Below, piece after piece: positions 11,834 to 22,789 of a stretch of DNA of 64,000 bases; position 1 is the stretch's first letter; each line of letters opens with the position of its first letter. Under the pieces are notes generated by a model. The model saw only the letters and a program-made list of their open reading frames with translations, had not been told where the DNA came from and did no database searches. The position numbers and the translations under genes are program-made. Origin of the DNA: Siphonodentalium dalli (taxonomy: Eukaryota; Mollusca; Scaphopoda; Gadilida; Siphonodentaliidae). Where the stretch lies: NCBI GenBank assembly GCA_032622095.1, contig CP136068.1, positions 116,177,509-116,241,508 on the forward strand, written 5' to 3'.

Positions 11834-12262
11834 TGCACGCGCAATTTCTGGGGGAATTACTGGACTACCATCAATGTATAGAACAAAGAGGAAATAATGG
11901 TTTATGTGGCTTCAGCCTGTTCTCCCGAAAACCAGCAAAGTATCTGCTTATAACATAACTTATTTTAGGTAGGTAATCTGCTTAGAATCGCCTTATTTTT
12001 AGTCGATAATTTGCTGAAAATTAAATATTTTTAGTCACATTATCGACTCATAATGAGGCGATTCTAAGCAGATTATGTGCGGACAATGACACAAATTAGC
12101 CAGCTCACGACCTTTCAGATGTACGCTCTTTAACAAGTGTTTTCGCTGTTGCTCGCGCCATAAAACGAAGTTAGGGGTAAGAGTCCATTATCTGCTTATT
12201 TTAGAATCAAATAATCACATTATGCACCTATTTCACATTATAGGCCGATTATGTGTGTATTT
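11834..12262. repeat. Interspersed repeat family R3, copy a, with hairpin
   Basis: Landmarks shared with 17735-18005, 25425-25860, 39695-39790 and 44575-44870 are GCGGACAATG, CAACTCACGAC-like and GCTCTTTAA blocks. A hairpin at 11974-12075 has arms TAATCTGCTTAGAATCGCC and its inverse, with an inner stem AGTCGATAAT/ATTATCGACT. Confidence 0.65.
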
Positions 12263-12379
12263 CCGCGAGGATATGTTGGTGGCATTGGTGCTGACAAATA
12301 TCATTTTTTAATTGGTATTTTATTCTGAAGAAAACTGGAACTTGATTCCCAAATTAGTGGTCTAGAATCATTAAAATTA

Positions 12380-13230
12380 AAACAGACTGTTCTCGCGGTA
12401 ATGAGCTCATAGCGAACTTGTTTCATGGGACTGGAATAATCTCATTTTGGGCATTATTTAGATGTGAAATAAGCCCTATCTGGACCGAAACGTTAACGAA
12501 ATATAAGTTCCATGTGCACTTATTTCAAGTAAAATTAGTTCATATCGGCTTTATTTATTGGCGTTTACCATATTAAAACCACATGGCGGTTTGCGCTCCA
12601 AAAACATACATAATATTATTCACTATTGAATTTTTCTCAATATCGAAATAGGTCGATAAATATCTTAACTATCTATCCACGAGCATCCTGTAACCCAAAG
12701 AGACACATTGAATTAATGAAAAATACAACTGTGAATACAGCTTTGGGTCCCAAACATAAAACAGCATTTTTCACGACATGGAACAGAAAAGAGCGTTCCG
12801 TTGTAGTCTATTCCTGATATGGTAGCAATAAAGAGCGTTTGTCTGAAATCTGGCGAAAAGTTTAAAAAGGCTGAAAAATGGTTGTGACTTTGGCAAGTGA
12901 CTTTCAGGGAATATGTAGCCGGTATATCTGTAGTCCGCTTATTTATCGACCTATCGTATCCGTCGCTCCAAATCACGTAGAAAATAAATTGGAGGTTCGA
13001 ATAAGCCATATCCGTTTAAAGTCAAATAAGTTCATATCGGCTTTATTTATTTGCATTTACCATATTAAATCGATTTGCCCGATGTAGGCTCTTCATAAGG
13101 TGTTTTCACAGTGGCCCGCGCCAACGAGAAACGAGAAAAACTAAACTATGGACTTATTTTAGAATCAAATAAGCCCAATATTAACTTATGTGAATATTTA
13201 GGTCCAAGTGAACCTATTGTACCGATGATA
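12380..13230. repeat. R3 family copy b, interrupted by an M1 MITE
   Basis: R3-type sequence occupies 12380-12577 and 13018-13230. M1 copy b sits between the two parts. A block of about 45 bp (TTCATATCGGCTTTATTTAT and following) is present on both sides of the MITE, at 12538-12577 and 13029-13067. Confidence 0.6.
12578..13016 (+). mobile_element. M1 MITE, copy b
   Basis: A nearly full-length M1 copy, from ACATGGCGGTTTGCGCTCC to AAGCCATATCCGTTTA. It is internally shortened relative to 5754-6224. It lies inside an R3 repeat. Confidence 0.75.
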
Positions 13231-13239
13231 ACGTTGCAG

Positions 13240-13928
13240 GCCCCTTAAATGGGTTGTATCCGAGTACCCAACCAACCGTGACCACGACCCAAGCAGCGGA
13301 ATTTACATGCATTCACGACGGCACGGAGTGACCACAGGGCTTTTCCGTGTTAAATGCACCTCGCTACTTCGGCCGGAAATGCCATTTATTGGACCAGTAA
13401 GTTCAGTTATCGACACAACAGTCGGGCGTGCCAGATTGCTTATTTTTGCTTGATCTCCGCCAGCGTGACCCCGTCGTTCACCAGAGTAACGGCGACTGTT
13501 CGCTGAATGACCTTCGCATATTTCAACTGGATTCCGGAGTGAAAATTTTCCAATTTGCGCCCGATAGTTTCTGTAATTTCGTCACGTCCAACCCGTCAAT
13601 TGATTTTGAATTGGTCGAGCAGACGCGACCTACTGTCTTTTGATGAAACTACTGTCCTCTTTGGAGGGCAAACTATTGATCACTCTCTACACAAGTCCGT
13701 AATTGACTTGACTATGCTATTAGCTAATCTGAACTCGGTGATGAATTCCATGTAATTTTAATATGCCCTGTATTGCAGACTCTACGAGAGAGATATATAA
13801 AACCCTACTTCTACCGAAAACCGAATATTATTAAATTGAATGAACTATTCAATTCGGGAAAGGGGAAGAGAACACAAAATCTTTCTTTATTCATTAAAAG
13901 GGTTATGCCATTCTTTAGGCTCTCCTGA
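13240..13928 (+). other. GC-richer stretch, possible coding remnant
   Basis: Composition is less AT-rich than on either side, and two overlapping plus-strand frames (13428-13643 and 13555-13755) are open. I recognise no family. A plausible acceptor (TATTGCAG, ending at 13778) is followed by an open frame to a TGA at 13926-13928, giving a basic peptide of about 49 residues (contains YRKPNIIKLNELF). The space upstream is too short for a normal intron, so this may be a decayed or retroposed gene piece. Confidence 0.2.
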
Positions 13929-14146
13929 GGCATACAATACCGCCCACGTTAGGACACCACCATGGGTTGTTGAATTAAATAACTGTTGAATTTCAATATA
14001 TATTGTGTACAATCTTGCACATAATAATAACTCAGAACTCCTCATGCATCGCACACTATATAATATATGTATTGTTATATTGTAATTATGCACATACTCT
14101 GTGATATCTAACATGATGAAGAGTAATTAAATTGAATTGAACGTTT
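13929..14146 (+). repeat. Possible LINE 3' end
   Basis: An AT-rich tract ends in TAATTAAATTGAATTGAA. Similar tails end at about 60626 (plus) and begin at 18913 (minus). A shared tail on otherwise different sequences suggests 5'-truncated copies of one non-LTR family. Confidence 0.35.
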
Positions 14147-14248
14147 TCAATGTTTTAGTCTCATCAAACCAATAACTAACATTGGTACATTTTCTATACC
14201 AGAACTTGATTAGATCGTGCCAATTAAACGTGTCTATTAGCCCATTAA

Positions 14249-14642
14249 CCCTTTACCCAACAGAAGGGTCCTGTGCCAATGCATTCTCTTATATATGCGA
14301 GTCGACCATAGGTCGCCTCGCATATATAAGAGAATGCATTGGCTTAACACATTAAAAATTATAAAATTGGTAAAGAATGTAAGAAAAATTGGTAAAAAGT
14401 GTTAAAATTTATATTTATTTTTAGGCCAATGCATTCTCTTATATATGCGAGGCGACCTATGGTCGACTCGCATATATAAGAGAATGCATTGGCACAGGGT
14501 ATAACTGTAACTATCACAATGTGGTCAAGGAGCCGGTTCCAATGATATCCATATTTGTATGGTTCTATTGAGACAGACCGAAGATATTTTAGGCTGTTGA
14601 AGCTTTATTTGGCCGGTTTTGGCCGGTTTGTTGGGTAAAGGG
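14249..14642 (+). mobile_element. piggyBac-like MITE, copy P2
   Basis: TTAA flanks (14245-14248, 14643-14646) and CCCTTTACCCAACA inverted ends define it. It is near-identical to P1 except for the spacer between the hairpins. The hairpins are at 14275-14343 and 14425-14493. Confidence 0.9.
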
Positions 14643-14646
14643 TTAA

Positions 14647-15050
14647 TACAATGCAATTATTATGTTCTTGTGATAAAATGTCGAATTTCAAAACGGAGTA
14701 TTTAATTTTTGTCAGAATAGAAAAAATTACGAACAGCGTATATGATTGCTTTCGTTTCCCATAAGAGGTAGATAATAACGTTAGTTCTCAATTATGATCT
14801 ATTGTGCTCGTTTCTAACGCAAAACTGATGGAAGATTTGTTTTGTGTGAATTGTCGCGATTGCTTGGTAAACTGATAATTCCCTTAGAGAATTTTCACTA
14901 ATTATGTGTCAAATCGGAACATGGATCTTTAAGTTTGCCCAAAGATGGCTAACTTTAAAGACATATTATGGACTTGTTCGGGTGCATGAAACGGATCAGT
15001 TGGTACTCAGGGGTCATGCCAACCATTCTCCTAACATCACCCAAAAAATG
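14647..15050. other. Non-coding spacer before a minisatellite
   Basis: No gene or repeat edge was recognised. Confidence 0.3.
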
Positions 15051-15054
15051 ACGC

Positions 15055-15530
15055 CACGTTTTGTGGTAGCTCACGAGTTCTGTAGTAACAATCGCCGAGT
15101 TTTGTGGTAGCTCACAAGTTCTGTAGTAACAATCGCCGAGTTTTGTAGTAACCGACGAGTTATGTAGTAGTTCAAGAGTTATGTAGTAATAATCGCCTAG
15201 TTTTGTGGCAGCTCACGAGTTATATAGTAACAATCGTCGAGTTTTGTAGTAGTTCGCGAGTTCTGCAGTAACAATTGCCGAGTTTTGTGGCAGCTCAAAA
15301 GTTCTGTAGTAACAATCGCCGAGTTTTGTTGTAGCTCACGAGTTCTGTAGTAACAATCGCCGAGTTTTGTGGTAGCTCACGAGTTCTGTAGTAACAATGC
15401 CGAGTTTTGTGGTAGCTCATGAGTTCTGTGGTAAAATCAATGGCTTGTATATGTAGTAATTTGAGCTCACGAGTTCTGTAGAAAATAAAATGAGTGGGTA
15501 ATAAAAAACAAAAAAATCGCCGAGTTTTCT
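15055..15530. repeat. 41-bp minisatellite
   Basis: The unit reads GTTTTGTGGTAGCTCACGAG followed by TTCTGTAGTAACAATCGCCGA. About eleven copies are present and become irregular after about 15430. Confidence 0.9.
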
Positions 15531-15764
15531 AACAACATTGTTTTTCTTTTCGAAGACCCGTTTGTACAATATTATATAGTAAATTCAATATTTATTCGTG
15601 TATGATTGTGTGTGGTGGACGTTAATGACGTTGTAGCTAAACTTTATGTTTGTCCTTCGGTACTCCTCTGTTTCTCGATCAATCGAGTCGTTGGATATTG
15701 ATATACACGGGTACATTGACACGGGGGTGTCACGGTATAAGTGCTGTGGACCCCAGGCGGCGTC

Positions 15765-16000
15765 TTAAACGGACATGGCTCATTCGAACCTCCATATTTT
15801 TTTCCTACGTAATTTGGATACGATAAGTCGATAAATAAACAAACTATTGACATACCGGCTTCATATGCTATGAAAAACACTTGCCAAAGTCACAGCCATT
15901 TTTCAGCCGTTTTCATCTTTTCGCCAGAAGTCAGACAAACGCTCTGTATTGCTACCATAACCGGAATAGACTACCACGGAACGCTCTTTTCAGTTCTATC
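15765..16000 (-). mobile_element. M1 MITE, copy c, truncated
   Basis: Begins TTAAACGGACATGGCTCATT on the plus strand, which is the M1 right end inverted. It continues about 235 bp and breaks off before the left end. Confidence 0.7.
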
Positions 16001-16637
16001 CCACAGCCAAATTTTACCTGGAAAAACACAGAACTACAGTAGCTAGTTAAATAAATTTCCCACTCACAAAAATCCATTCCCCCATTAATTCACCATTTTA
16101 AATTGTTTAGATATGATGTAAAAATCAAATAAACAAGATTTCATCCTTTCATCCTTTCATAACGTGTCACATGTATCAGGTGAAGCCCATTCTTCAGTTA
16201 CCTTCACATCTAGCGTTCCACGGTGCACTCGCTCCCCGACTCTGGAACACATTTAGCTCCCTGATTCCTTTAATGGTTTTAAGTGGATCCAGAACGAACC
16301 ATGCGCACTAAACTGTTGTTTATAATAATTGTCAAGAAAGCAATAAAATACCTTTATCTCGTCGCTTGAAAGCCTGTGATGAACATTTGTAATGTCATCG
16401 CTAGTCATCGCAAGATAATTCTGAACGTGACGTCTCTATCGCTCACGCGGTCTGACTTATGTGGTTACAGTCGTTTGAATCTGATGTCCGCGAAAAGGGT
16501 TGCTGGTGTCAGATTTCTCTTCTTAATGGCAATAACTGAGGTATTTAGAAGAAACTCGTTATGCGATCCGGTGTAAAAACTGTCAAGTGTCAACGCTCTG
16601 CGGCTCATGGATACAAGTACAGTAATGCCCTAAATAA
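16001..16637. other. Non-coding stretch
   Basis: A short direct repeat TTTCATCC lies near 16140-16160. Nothing else was recognised. Confidence 0.3.
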
Positions 16638-16813
16638 TCGACTCCTTAACCACAGCAGAATTATGAGTAACTTTTCAGGATTTAGTTGGAAATATGGCTT
16701 GTTGCCATTCATCGGAAAGCTCTCAGTGAGTGCTTTCCGATTAATGGCAACAAACCATATTTCCGACTAATCCTGAAAAGTTACCCATAATTCTGCTGTG
16801 GTTAAGGAGTCGA
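16638..16813. repeat. 176-bp palindrome
   Basis: Arms TCGACTCCTTAACCACAGC and its inverse extend about 80 bp with few mismatches around a loop of about 10 nt near 16725. A foldback MITE is the simplest reading. No TSD was fixed. Confidence 0.8.
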
Positions 16814-16814
16814 C

Positions 16815-17125
16815 GCCATTAGTACACGAAGTTCACGAACTCTAATAAAGTCAGAAGATTTGAACGGTAGATTTTGTAAAGATTTACTAGTCACGCATTA
16901 TAAGATTTACTAGTCACGCATTATAAGATTTACTAGTCACGCATTATAGCCCTGTAAAAAACGTCTGCTTAATTAAATTCTTTGAATATTAGCGATGTGC
17001 TCGTTACTAACGAGAACATCGCTTCATATAAGGATATAATATTCAAAGAATATATTTAAGCAGACTTCGAATTCTTCAGGGCTAGAATGCGTGACTAGTA
17101 CATCTTTACCGTTAAAATCTTCTTA
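16815..17125. repeat. R4 repeat with inverted ends and a 23-bp triplication
   Basis: Three tandem copies of a 23-bp unit (AAGATTTACTAGTCACGCAT core) lie at 16885-16947. A hairpin around 16960-17070 has CTGCTTAATTAAATTCTTTG opposed to CAAAGAATATATTTAAGCAG. The outer parts are inverted copies of each other, and 1605-1800 is a related fragment. Confidence 0.65.
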
Positions 17126-17192
17126 CTTTAACCCGTTAATGACTGGAGCCGCGTTTGTGCAGCATTAAATATATTGTAATTCTCTTATATAT
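17123..17192 (+). mobile_element. Broken TTAA-element end with half a hairpin
   Basis: TTAACCCGTTAATGACTGGAGC-like sequence matches the left end of the element at 26817. It is followed by ATTCTCTTATATATGCG, one arm of the 69-bp hairpin. The rest is replaced by the (CT)n run that follows. Confidence 0.5.
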
Positions 17193-17321
<129 letters not shown>

Positions 17322-17351
17322 GGGTCGCTACTCTCTCGTGAATTTCGACTG

Positions 17352-17714
17352 TTAAACGGACATGGCCCATTCGAACCTTCACATTTTGTCTACGCAATTC
17401 GGAGGGCGGATACGATAGGTCGATTACTATACGATGTATTGATATATCGGCTTCATGTGCTCTGAAAAATACTTACCAAAGTCACAGCCATTTTCCAGAC
17501 GTTTTCTTTTTTATTCCATTTCGTACAAATGAATGTTTGTTGTTTGGTACTCAAACACCGTGTTCATAGTTGTATTTTTAATTACTTCAACGCGTCTTTT
17601 TGGGGTTACAGAATGCTCGTAGAAATGTAGTTGAGTTATTTATCGGCATATTTCGATACCGGGAAACTCGAATAATATTATGTGTATTTTGGAGCGCAAA
17701 CCGCCATGTGGCTT
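17352..17714 (-). mobile_element. M1 MITE, copy d, internally deleted
   Basis: Runs from TTAAACGGACATGGCCCATT to CCGCCATGTGGC. The middle block present in 5754-6224 is missing. Confidence 0.7.
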
Positions 17715-17734
17715 TAAACCGCCAGGTATTAATT

Positions 17735-18005
17735 TTGTTTAGGTTTATAATCTGCTTAGAATTGAAAAATGAGAGCGTTTAGTCACAGTATCGACTCATA
17801 ATGACTTCACTATTTATGAGCGGACAATGGCACAACTAAACCAACTCACGACTTATCAGTTGTAAGCTCTTTAAAATGTGTTTTCAATGTGACCCGCGGA
17901 ATAAAACGAAAAAACCGATATGAGTCATGTTTCAGAATAAAATAATTCAATGTGAACCTATTTGCAAATTATAGGTATATTATGTGCGTATTTGCGCGAT
18001 ATATT
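17735..18005. repeat. R3 family copy c
   Basis: Shares TAATCTGCTTAGAATT, ATCGACTCATAATGA, GCGGACAATGGCACA and CCAACTCACGACTTATC with the R3 copy at 11834. The second hairpin arm is degraded. Confidence 0.65.
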
Positions 18006-18668
18006 GTTATAACAGTCGGTACGTGATTAAGTTTCCCAAATAAATGCGGGATGTGCGTGGGACTATTTGTCTATATATACAGTCCAATTTATTATATATT
18101 CACAAATGACTCAACAGAGAAGACGATCATGTAGGAACATGTGCAGCGGCATGAACTGTTTTCAATTGTTTTACCCTGGATCGAATATCCGAAAGCCCAG
18201 GATTCGTCATCGCCAGTTTAAGCACCTGAGTTTTAACCAGGTTTAAACATACATTGACGGTCCAGTTACAATTAAACCTCGTCTGTGGTCGTTAGGTGAC
18301 CAGTCGATTGACAACTGGGTGAAATTAGCGGATGCATTCAAATTACCCAGTCACACAGCCAATAAAAACAGACCGAGTGGATGGTTCTTGACATGCCTTC
18401 AATCAAAGTTAACTTCTCGCTCACGCTTAGAAAACTCGTGTGTTGTGTTCGTTAAAGGCACGGAAGGCCTTCGTTATAGGTTGTAATTTAGAAATAACAG
18501 TTACTAAATTATGAAAATTTCCTCAAAAATATACTAAGCGTATAGTACAATGATAGTATGGATGCGACAGTGTTCACAAAACACAATTTGTGTGAGCCGA
18601 GCGTTTGTTTATATGGAGTACGTAAATAGTGAGCGATAAGCAACGTGATTTACGGAGAGTGATTTACG
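18006..18668. other. Non-coding DNA upstream of the MULE remnant
   Basis: A short M2-like terminus (TTAAAGGCACGGAAGGCC) occurs near 18454. The transposase fragment that follows has no recognisable N-terminal coding part here, because stops close the frame at 18660-18662. Confidence 0.35.
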
Positions 18669-18912
18669 GTGACCAATTCAACAACAACGGCCAAACTTCC
18701 GTACGAAGGTGAAACGAAGAAGCTGATTCGAAGGGCAACTGCTTTACCATTCCTGCCGGTAGGTGATATCAGCGACACCTGGTTCGAAGTACTTGAAGAG
18801 GCACCAGCAGGTAACGACATCGAGAAATTCACGGACTATGGTGGAAGGCGACCACGGTAGACAGACATGGAATCACTTCGACAATGACGGTCCAAGAACA
18901 ACAAACCATGTT

Positions 18913-19297
18913 CAATTCAATTCTTTAATCTCGATAAACCAATATACATGGCATTTGAGATACATAAATATAAATACAAATAAATGACAAAAGCACATTT
19001 AACAGGTACATAATTATATTGTAGTATATGTAATATTAATGTATTGATTGAAGGCACATCCACCCAAAACTTATGTCATGAAACCTTTAAGTGCGATTGA
19101 GACTCTTCCTTATTCGGCAGTACTGTGAATATCGCAACGTTGTTGATATGTGATCATTGGACATAATAGCTAAAAATAGATTTTTTTTATTTTTATAAAA
19201 AGATAAAGACTAAGTCAGGGTGGATGTGCCCGTTACTATATACAGACTATCTATTTATTTGATACACTCGCGTCATTCGCACAGGATTTACTGTCAT
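18913..19297 (-). mobile_element. Insertion splitting the MULE remnant
   Basis: It starts TTCAATTCAATTCTTTAATC, the reverse of a non-LTR tail also seen at 14130 and 60600, so a 5'-truncated minus-strand LINE copy is likely. A clean target duplication was not found. A smaller MITE (19053-19229) lies inside. Confidence 0.5.
19053..19229. mobile_element. 177-bp TIR MITE inside the insertion
   Basis: Ends GGCACATCCACCC and GGGTGGATGTGCC are perfect inverted repeats of 13 bp. The interior is non-coding. Confidence 0.65.
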
Positions 19298-19561
19298 AGC
19301 GAAGGCTGGCATAAGAAACTGCAGAATTATCTGCCGGGGGGCAAGCCGAACCTGTTCAACTTCATTTATTTCATTAAAAAAGAACAGGCGTATCATGAGT
19401 CGATAATACTACAAGTGAGCAATGGTGGTCGCGTCAGACAACAGCAGAGAAAATACAGGAGCGTCAACAACAGCCTTCGTCATTACAAGAGAGTCTATAG
19501 AGAAGGGCAGTTCGGGGTGTTAGATTATTTAGATTCATGTGGAAATTTTTCTGGCTTTTGA

Positions 19562-20040
19562 TGTGTTTTTGATTGTATTGTATGTGATGATTATTATGTT
19601 GTATAAATGTATTATATTATATAAATGTATTATATTATATAAATGTATTAAATATATAAATAATATAATATAATAAATCGTTAAGTGCAACTGTTGTTCA
19701 AATGGTCCCCAAATGGAATACCGGTAAATCAGCCCAAATGTTGCTTAAATAAAAAAACTGTAAAACAGTTAAAAACCTAAGTAACTGCAGATACAGACTA
19801 TAAGCGGCAACTCTTTCATGTTGAGGATTATCACACCTACCTCCGATACAATACCTGCCGGACAAGTGAGAACATCTCAATTCAACACCTGAATGTTGAG
19901 AGTCAATGATTAACGAGCGTTATACCGTATGTTGTAAACAATTTGGTGGTCCTTTCTATCCAACGTTCACTTAGTGGGGTCTCACCGATGTTGAGTGTTT
20001 TGCTTATCGCAAACTAAGTACTGTTTGTTTACATAACATT
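19562..20040. other. AT-rich sequence with short repeats
   Basis: A TATAAATGTATTATATTA unit repeats at about 19597-19650, just after the transposase stop. The remainder shows nothing recognisable. Confidence 0.5.
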
Positions 20041-20112
20041 GCGTTTGTTTACACAACATAGAGTACTAGCATTGCAATTACGTGCAGTTTACGCGATAAT
20101 TATGATTGGTAT
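20041..20112 (+). repeat. Direct repeat, left copy
   Basis: A stretch of about 70 bp containing TTGCAATTACGTGCAGTTTA recurs in the same orientation at 21867-21938 with few changes, 1.8 kb away. Confidence 0.75.
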
Positions 20113-20468
20113 AGTAGTAGTTTATTGTTAACCTCCTCAATTTAGGAGAGCATATATACAAACGACAAATATATACATGTTATATAAATATGCATGAATG
20201 AATGAATGCTTTATTGCGAAGACCCAAATTAATGAGTAACATGCAAAACATATATACAATATTTGATATACAATAACATGCAAATGTTATTCTAATCACA
20301 ATACTAATCACAATATTAATCTTAGTGGTTACGTCATGTCACACACATGCGGTCGGGTTCTGACATTTTCAAGTTTCAAGTGTTAGTGAGGTCGGTGATA
20401 ATCTAAAGAATTTAGAAATGGGAAGGCATACATAGAGGTTCCCGAATGCCAGTTGCGCTTTTAAAACA

Positions 20469-20875
20469 TGATTAGCAATATCACATGCGTGTGGTCGAGC
20501 GAAATAAAATTTCCAAATAAAATATTTACTGGACATCAATGTTGAGTATTGGAACTTGAGAATGTGTGTCGTCATATTACCTTCTCGGGTGAAATTAGAC
20601 AAGGGTTTTAGACATCGAATTCAGAAAGTAGCTTACATCATATGATAATGGCCTATTTAAGAAACTGGAAATAAATTAGCAATATAACATGCGTGTGATC
20701 GAGCGAAATAAAACTTTAAAATAAAATATTTACTGGACATCAAAGTTGAGTATAAGATTTTGAGAATGTGTGTCGTCATATTACCGTATCGAGTGAAATT
20801 AGCAAAGGTTTCAGAAAGATGCTTACATCACATGAAACTGGCCTATTTAAAAAACTGGAAATAAATTAGTCAGTG
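20469..20875. repeat. 205-bp tandem duplication
   Basis: Two units begin TTAGCAATATCACATGCGTG (20469) and its near-copy (20674). Each ends near AACTGGAAATAAATTAG. They differ by scattered substitutions and a short deletion in the second unit. Confidence 0.85.
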
Positions 20876-21866
20876 TATGTTCCTGTTATTAAGAAAGAGT
20901 ACTTTATTTCCTAGGTCTACTGAATAAGTTCGTAATGCGATTACCGCGATGACGCTGGTTATAAGTAAGTCGATTTTGTTCCTCTCAAAGAGTCGCTTGC
21001 ACATATGATAAATATAGCAGTAGATAGATAATAGCATGTACTGGAATATAATTCAGATTGTGAGGCAGTGGAACTGAATCTATGCCATTCTTTGCGTTGG
21101 GTTGATGCCATGTCACACGTAAGAGGTTAGAGTAAATTTAACATAGAACAACGGTGGATTGATGCAATATTGCACTCATGTGGATAGAGTGGTTATTGCC
21201 TCAATGCTGAAGGAGAGACTACTATATTCAAAATTGCTCTGCGGATGAAATGTCGCGTGAGAAGGTAGTCTGGATATTTAGGTGCATGAATGTTTTGGCA
21301 TTCTTGCCCATACAATTTTCATAGTGAAAGCTATATCTCATGTAAGTGGTTAGACATTATAAATACCTTATAGCGTATCGGTCAACTGATGCTATATCGC
21401 ACGCAAGTGGCTACGAACAGAGCTTGCTTATAATTTTTGACATGAAGTGTTTAAGTTGTACTACGTGTGACTAAGCATTAATTCCAGAAATAAATTGTAT
21501 CAATACATTTTTAGAGAACGAATTCGGATTTCGAGCAATAATGAGCGACAAGGAAAGCCATTAGTTACCAACACTGGTATGTCCAATTCCTTTGATTGCT
21601 TTGCTTGCGAACAAGAGGAAGGTTGTGGTGGAGTCAACGATAGTATCCAGAGAATTAGTACATGAGTTGAAAGACGTGTCATTTCTAGAACCAAGGAACA
21701 AGGCGAATAAGTCGTTATCGGTGAGAGAAGCCATCCACATCTACATGGGAATTCTGAAACGATTTATGATAAATTCCCAATACTGGTTGCGAGCGTTCAC
21801 CAAAGTGCCGGATTGGCAGGGAAACATGATGTGCACGATCTCATTTCCATAGCGAACAGAACATAT
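20876..21866. other. Non-coding stretch with unassigned open frames
   Basis: Plus-strand 21592-21852 and minus-strand 21500-21694 are open and slightly protein-like. No domain is recognised and there is no splice context, so no gene is called. Confidence 0.3.
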
Positions 21867-21938
21867 GTATATTTACACAACACAGAGTACTAGGATTGCA
21901 ATTACGTGCAATTTACGCGATAATTATGATTGGTATAA
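21867..21938 (+). repeat. Direct repeat, right copy
   Basis: Partner of 20041-20112. Confidence 0.75.
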
Positions 21939-22789
21939 CAAAATGTTCTTTCTATAATATTATTTATGCTTATGTCGGTTTTAACTGATGACTATTTAAA
22001 TAGCAATACCTACCACCAAACGCTTACCGTAACACGTGCCGCTAATTCTGAGTTCAAATCAGTCCCTCCAGCTGAGTTTTACGCATTGTTCGTCACTTCT
22101 GTGTCATCGATTTTCTACAAAATGCTTTAACCGGAATAACAAACTTTTGTGGAGAGGTGGGTCGTATTCAGGGACGTTACTATAGATGGCCACTGTTGGT
22201 GGCAGTCACCGCATTGGAATTGCCAACTGCACCCTCAGAATCTGTCAGAAATTTCCAAGGCCGAGGAAAGCCATTTGCACCCACAGGTCGAGTCAACATG
22301 GGGTTTAGTGGTATATCGTCCCATCGACTTTGATCAAAGGTTTGAACAATTGGAAATGTCATGATTGATGCATTAGTTAGACATTCAGATCCGGTACCTT
22401 TTAATTCGGTGTGTGCCCCTATAAGTTGGAAAACGTGTGCCTCGTACCATACGTAGCCTTATGTATATATACTTCCGATACACTAAGCTATCATTAAAGT
22501 AAGAGTTACTCCGATTGCATTCGACATAAAGATAGTTAGATCAATCGGTGCATTGCTATACTAACTTCAACGTGAACTTTTAAAACAGACAAACGCAGTA
22601 TACTTTTGTTCCAGTTAACATATATGTTTACAGTTGCCAAACTAATGACGCGAGGAGGTTTATTCCTTCCTTTTTTCGAACTACTATTTCGTTGTTAGTC
22701 AACACCAACACCGCGCGTTTATGTACGAATGTGTACGTGTACATGGGCACATCTACATGTATATAGCCTCAGGAGTATCTGGGCATTTC
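21939..22789. other. Non-coding stretch
   Basis: Opposed short frames at 22149-22364 have no recognisable product. Short TACATGT-type repeats lie near 22735-22760. Confidence 0.3.

Larger units (their letters stand above)
18669..19561 (+). pseudogene. MULE transposase, C-terminal remnant
   Basis: The decoded pieces match the C-terminal third of animal MULE transposases, which cut and paste Mutator-like DNA elements. Piece one (18669-18840) is a helical stretch with LPFLPVGDI and ending FTDY. After a one-base gain near 18840 the frame shifts, and it continues in another frame as WNHFDNDGPRTTNH. The second piece begins EGWHKKL after about 19297 and runs through FIKKEQAYHESI, GGRVRQQQRKYR and a C-terminal GVLDYLD before a stop at 19561. 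A conserved TNH-x-EGWH block is characteristic of the family, and here it is split by a 385-bp insertion. The catalytic DDE region and DNA-binding N-terminus are absent. Frameshift plus insertion make it non-functional. The initiation codon is not meaningful in a 5'-truncated copy. Confidence 0.8.

Noticed and set aside
15055-15530. CRISPR-like appearance of regularly spaced repeats
   Set aside because: Units are contiguous minisatellite copies with no distinct spacers, and the genome is eukaryotic. The same applies to the 29-bp and 27-bp arrays.
20041-21938. LTR retrotransposon with 70-bp LTRs
   Set aside because: The repeats are too short, with no TG...CA ends, primer-binding site or coding domains between them.
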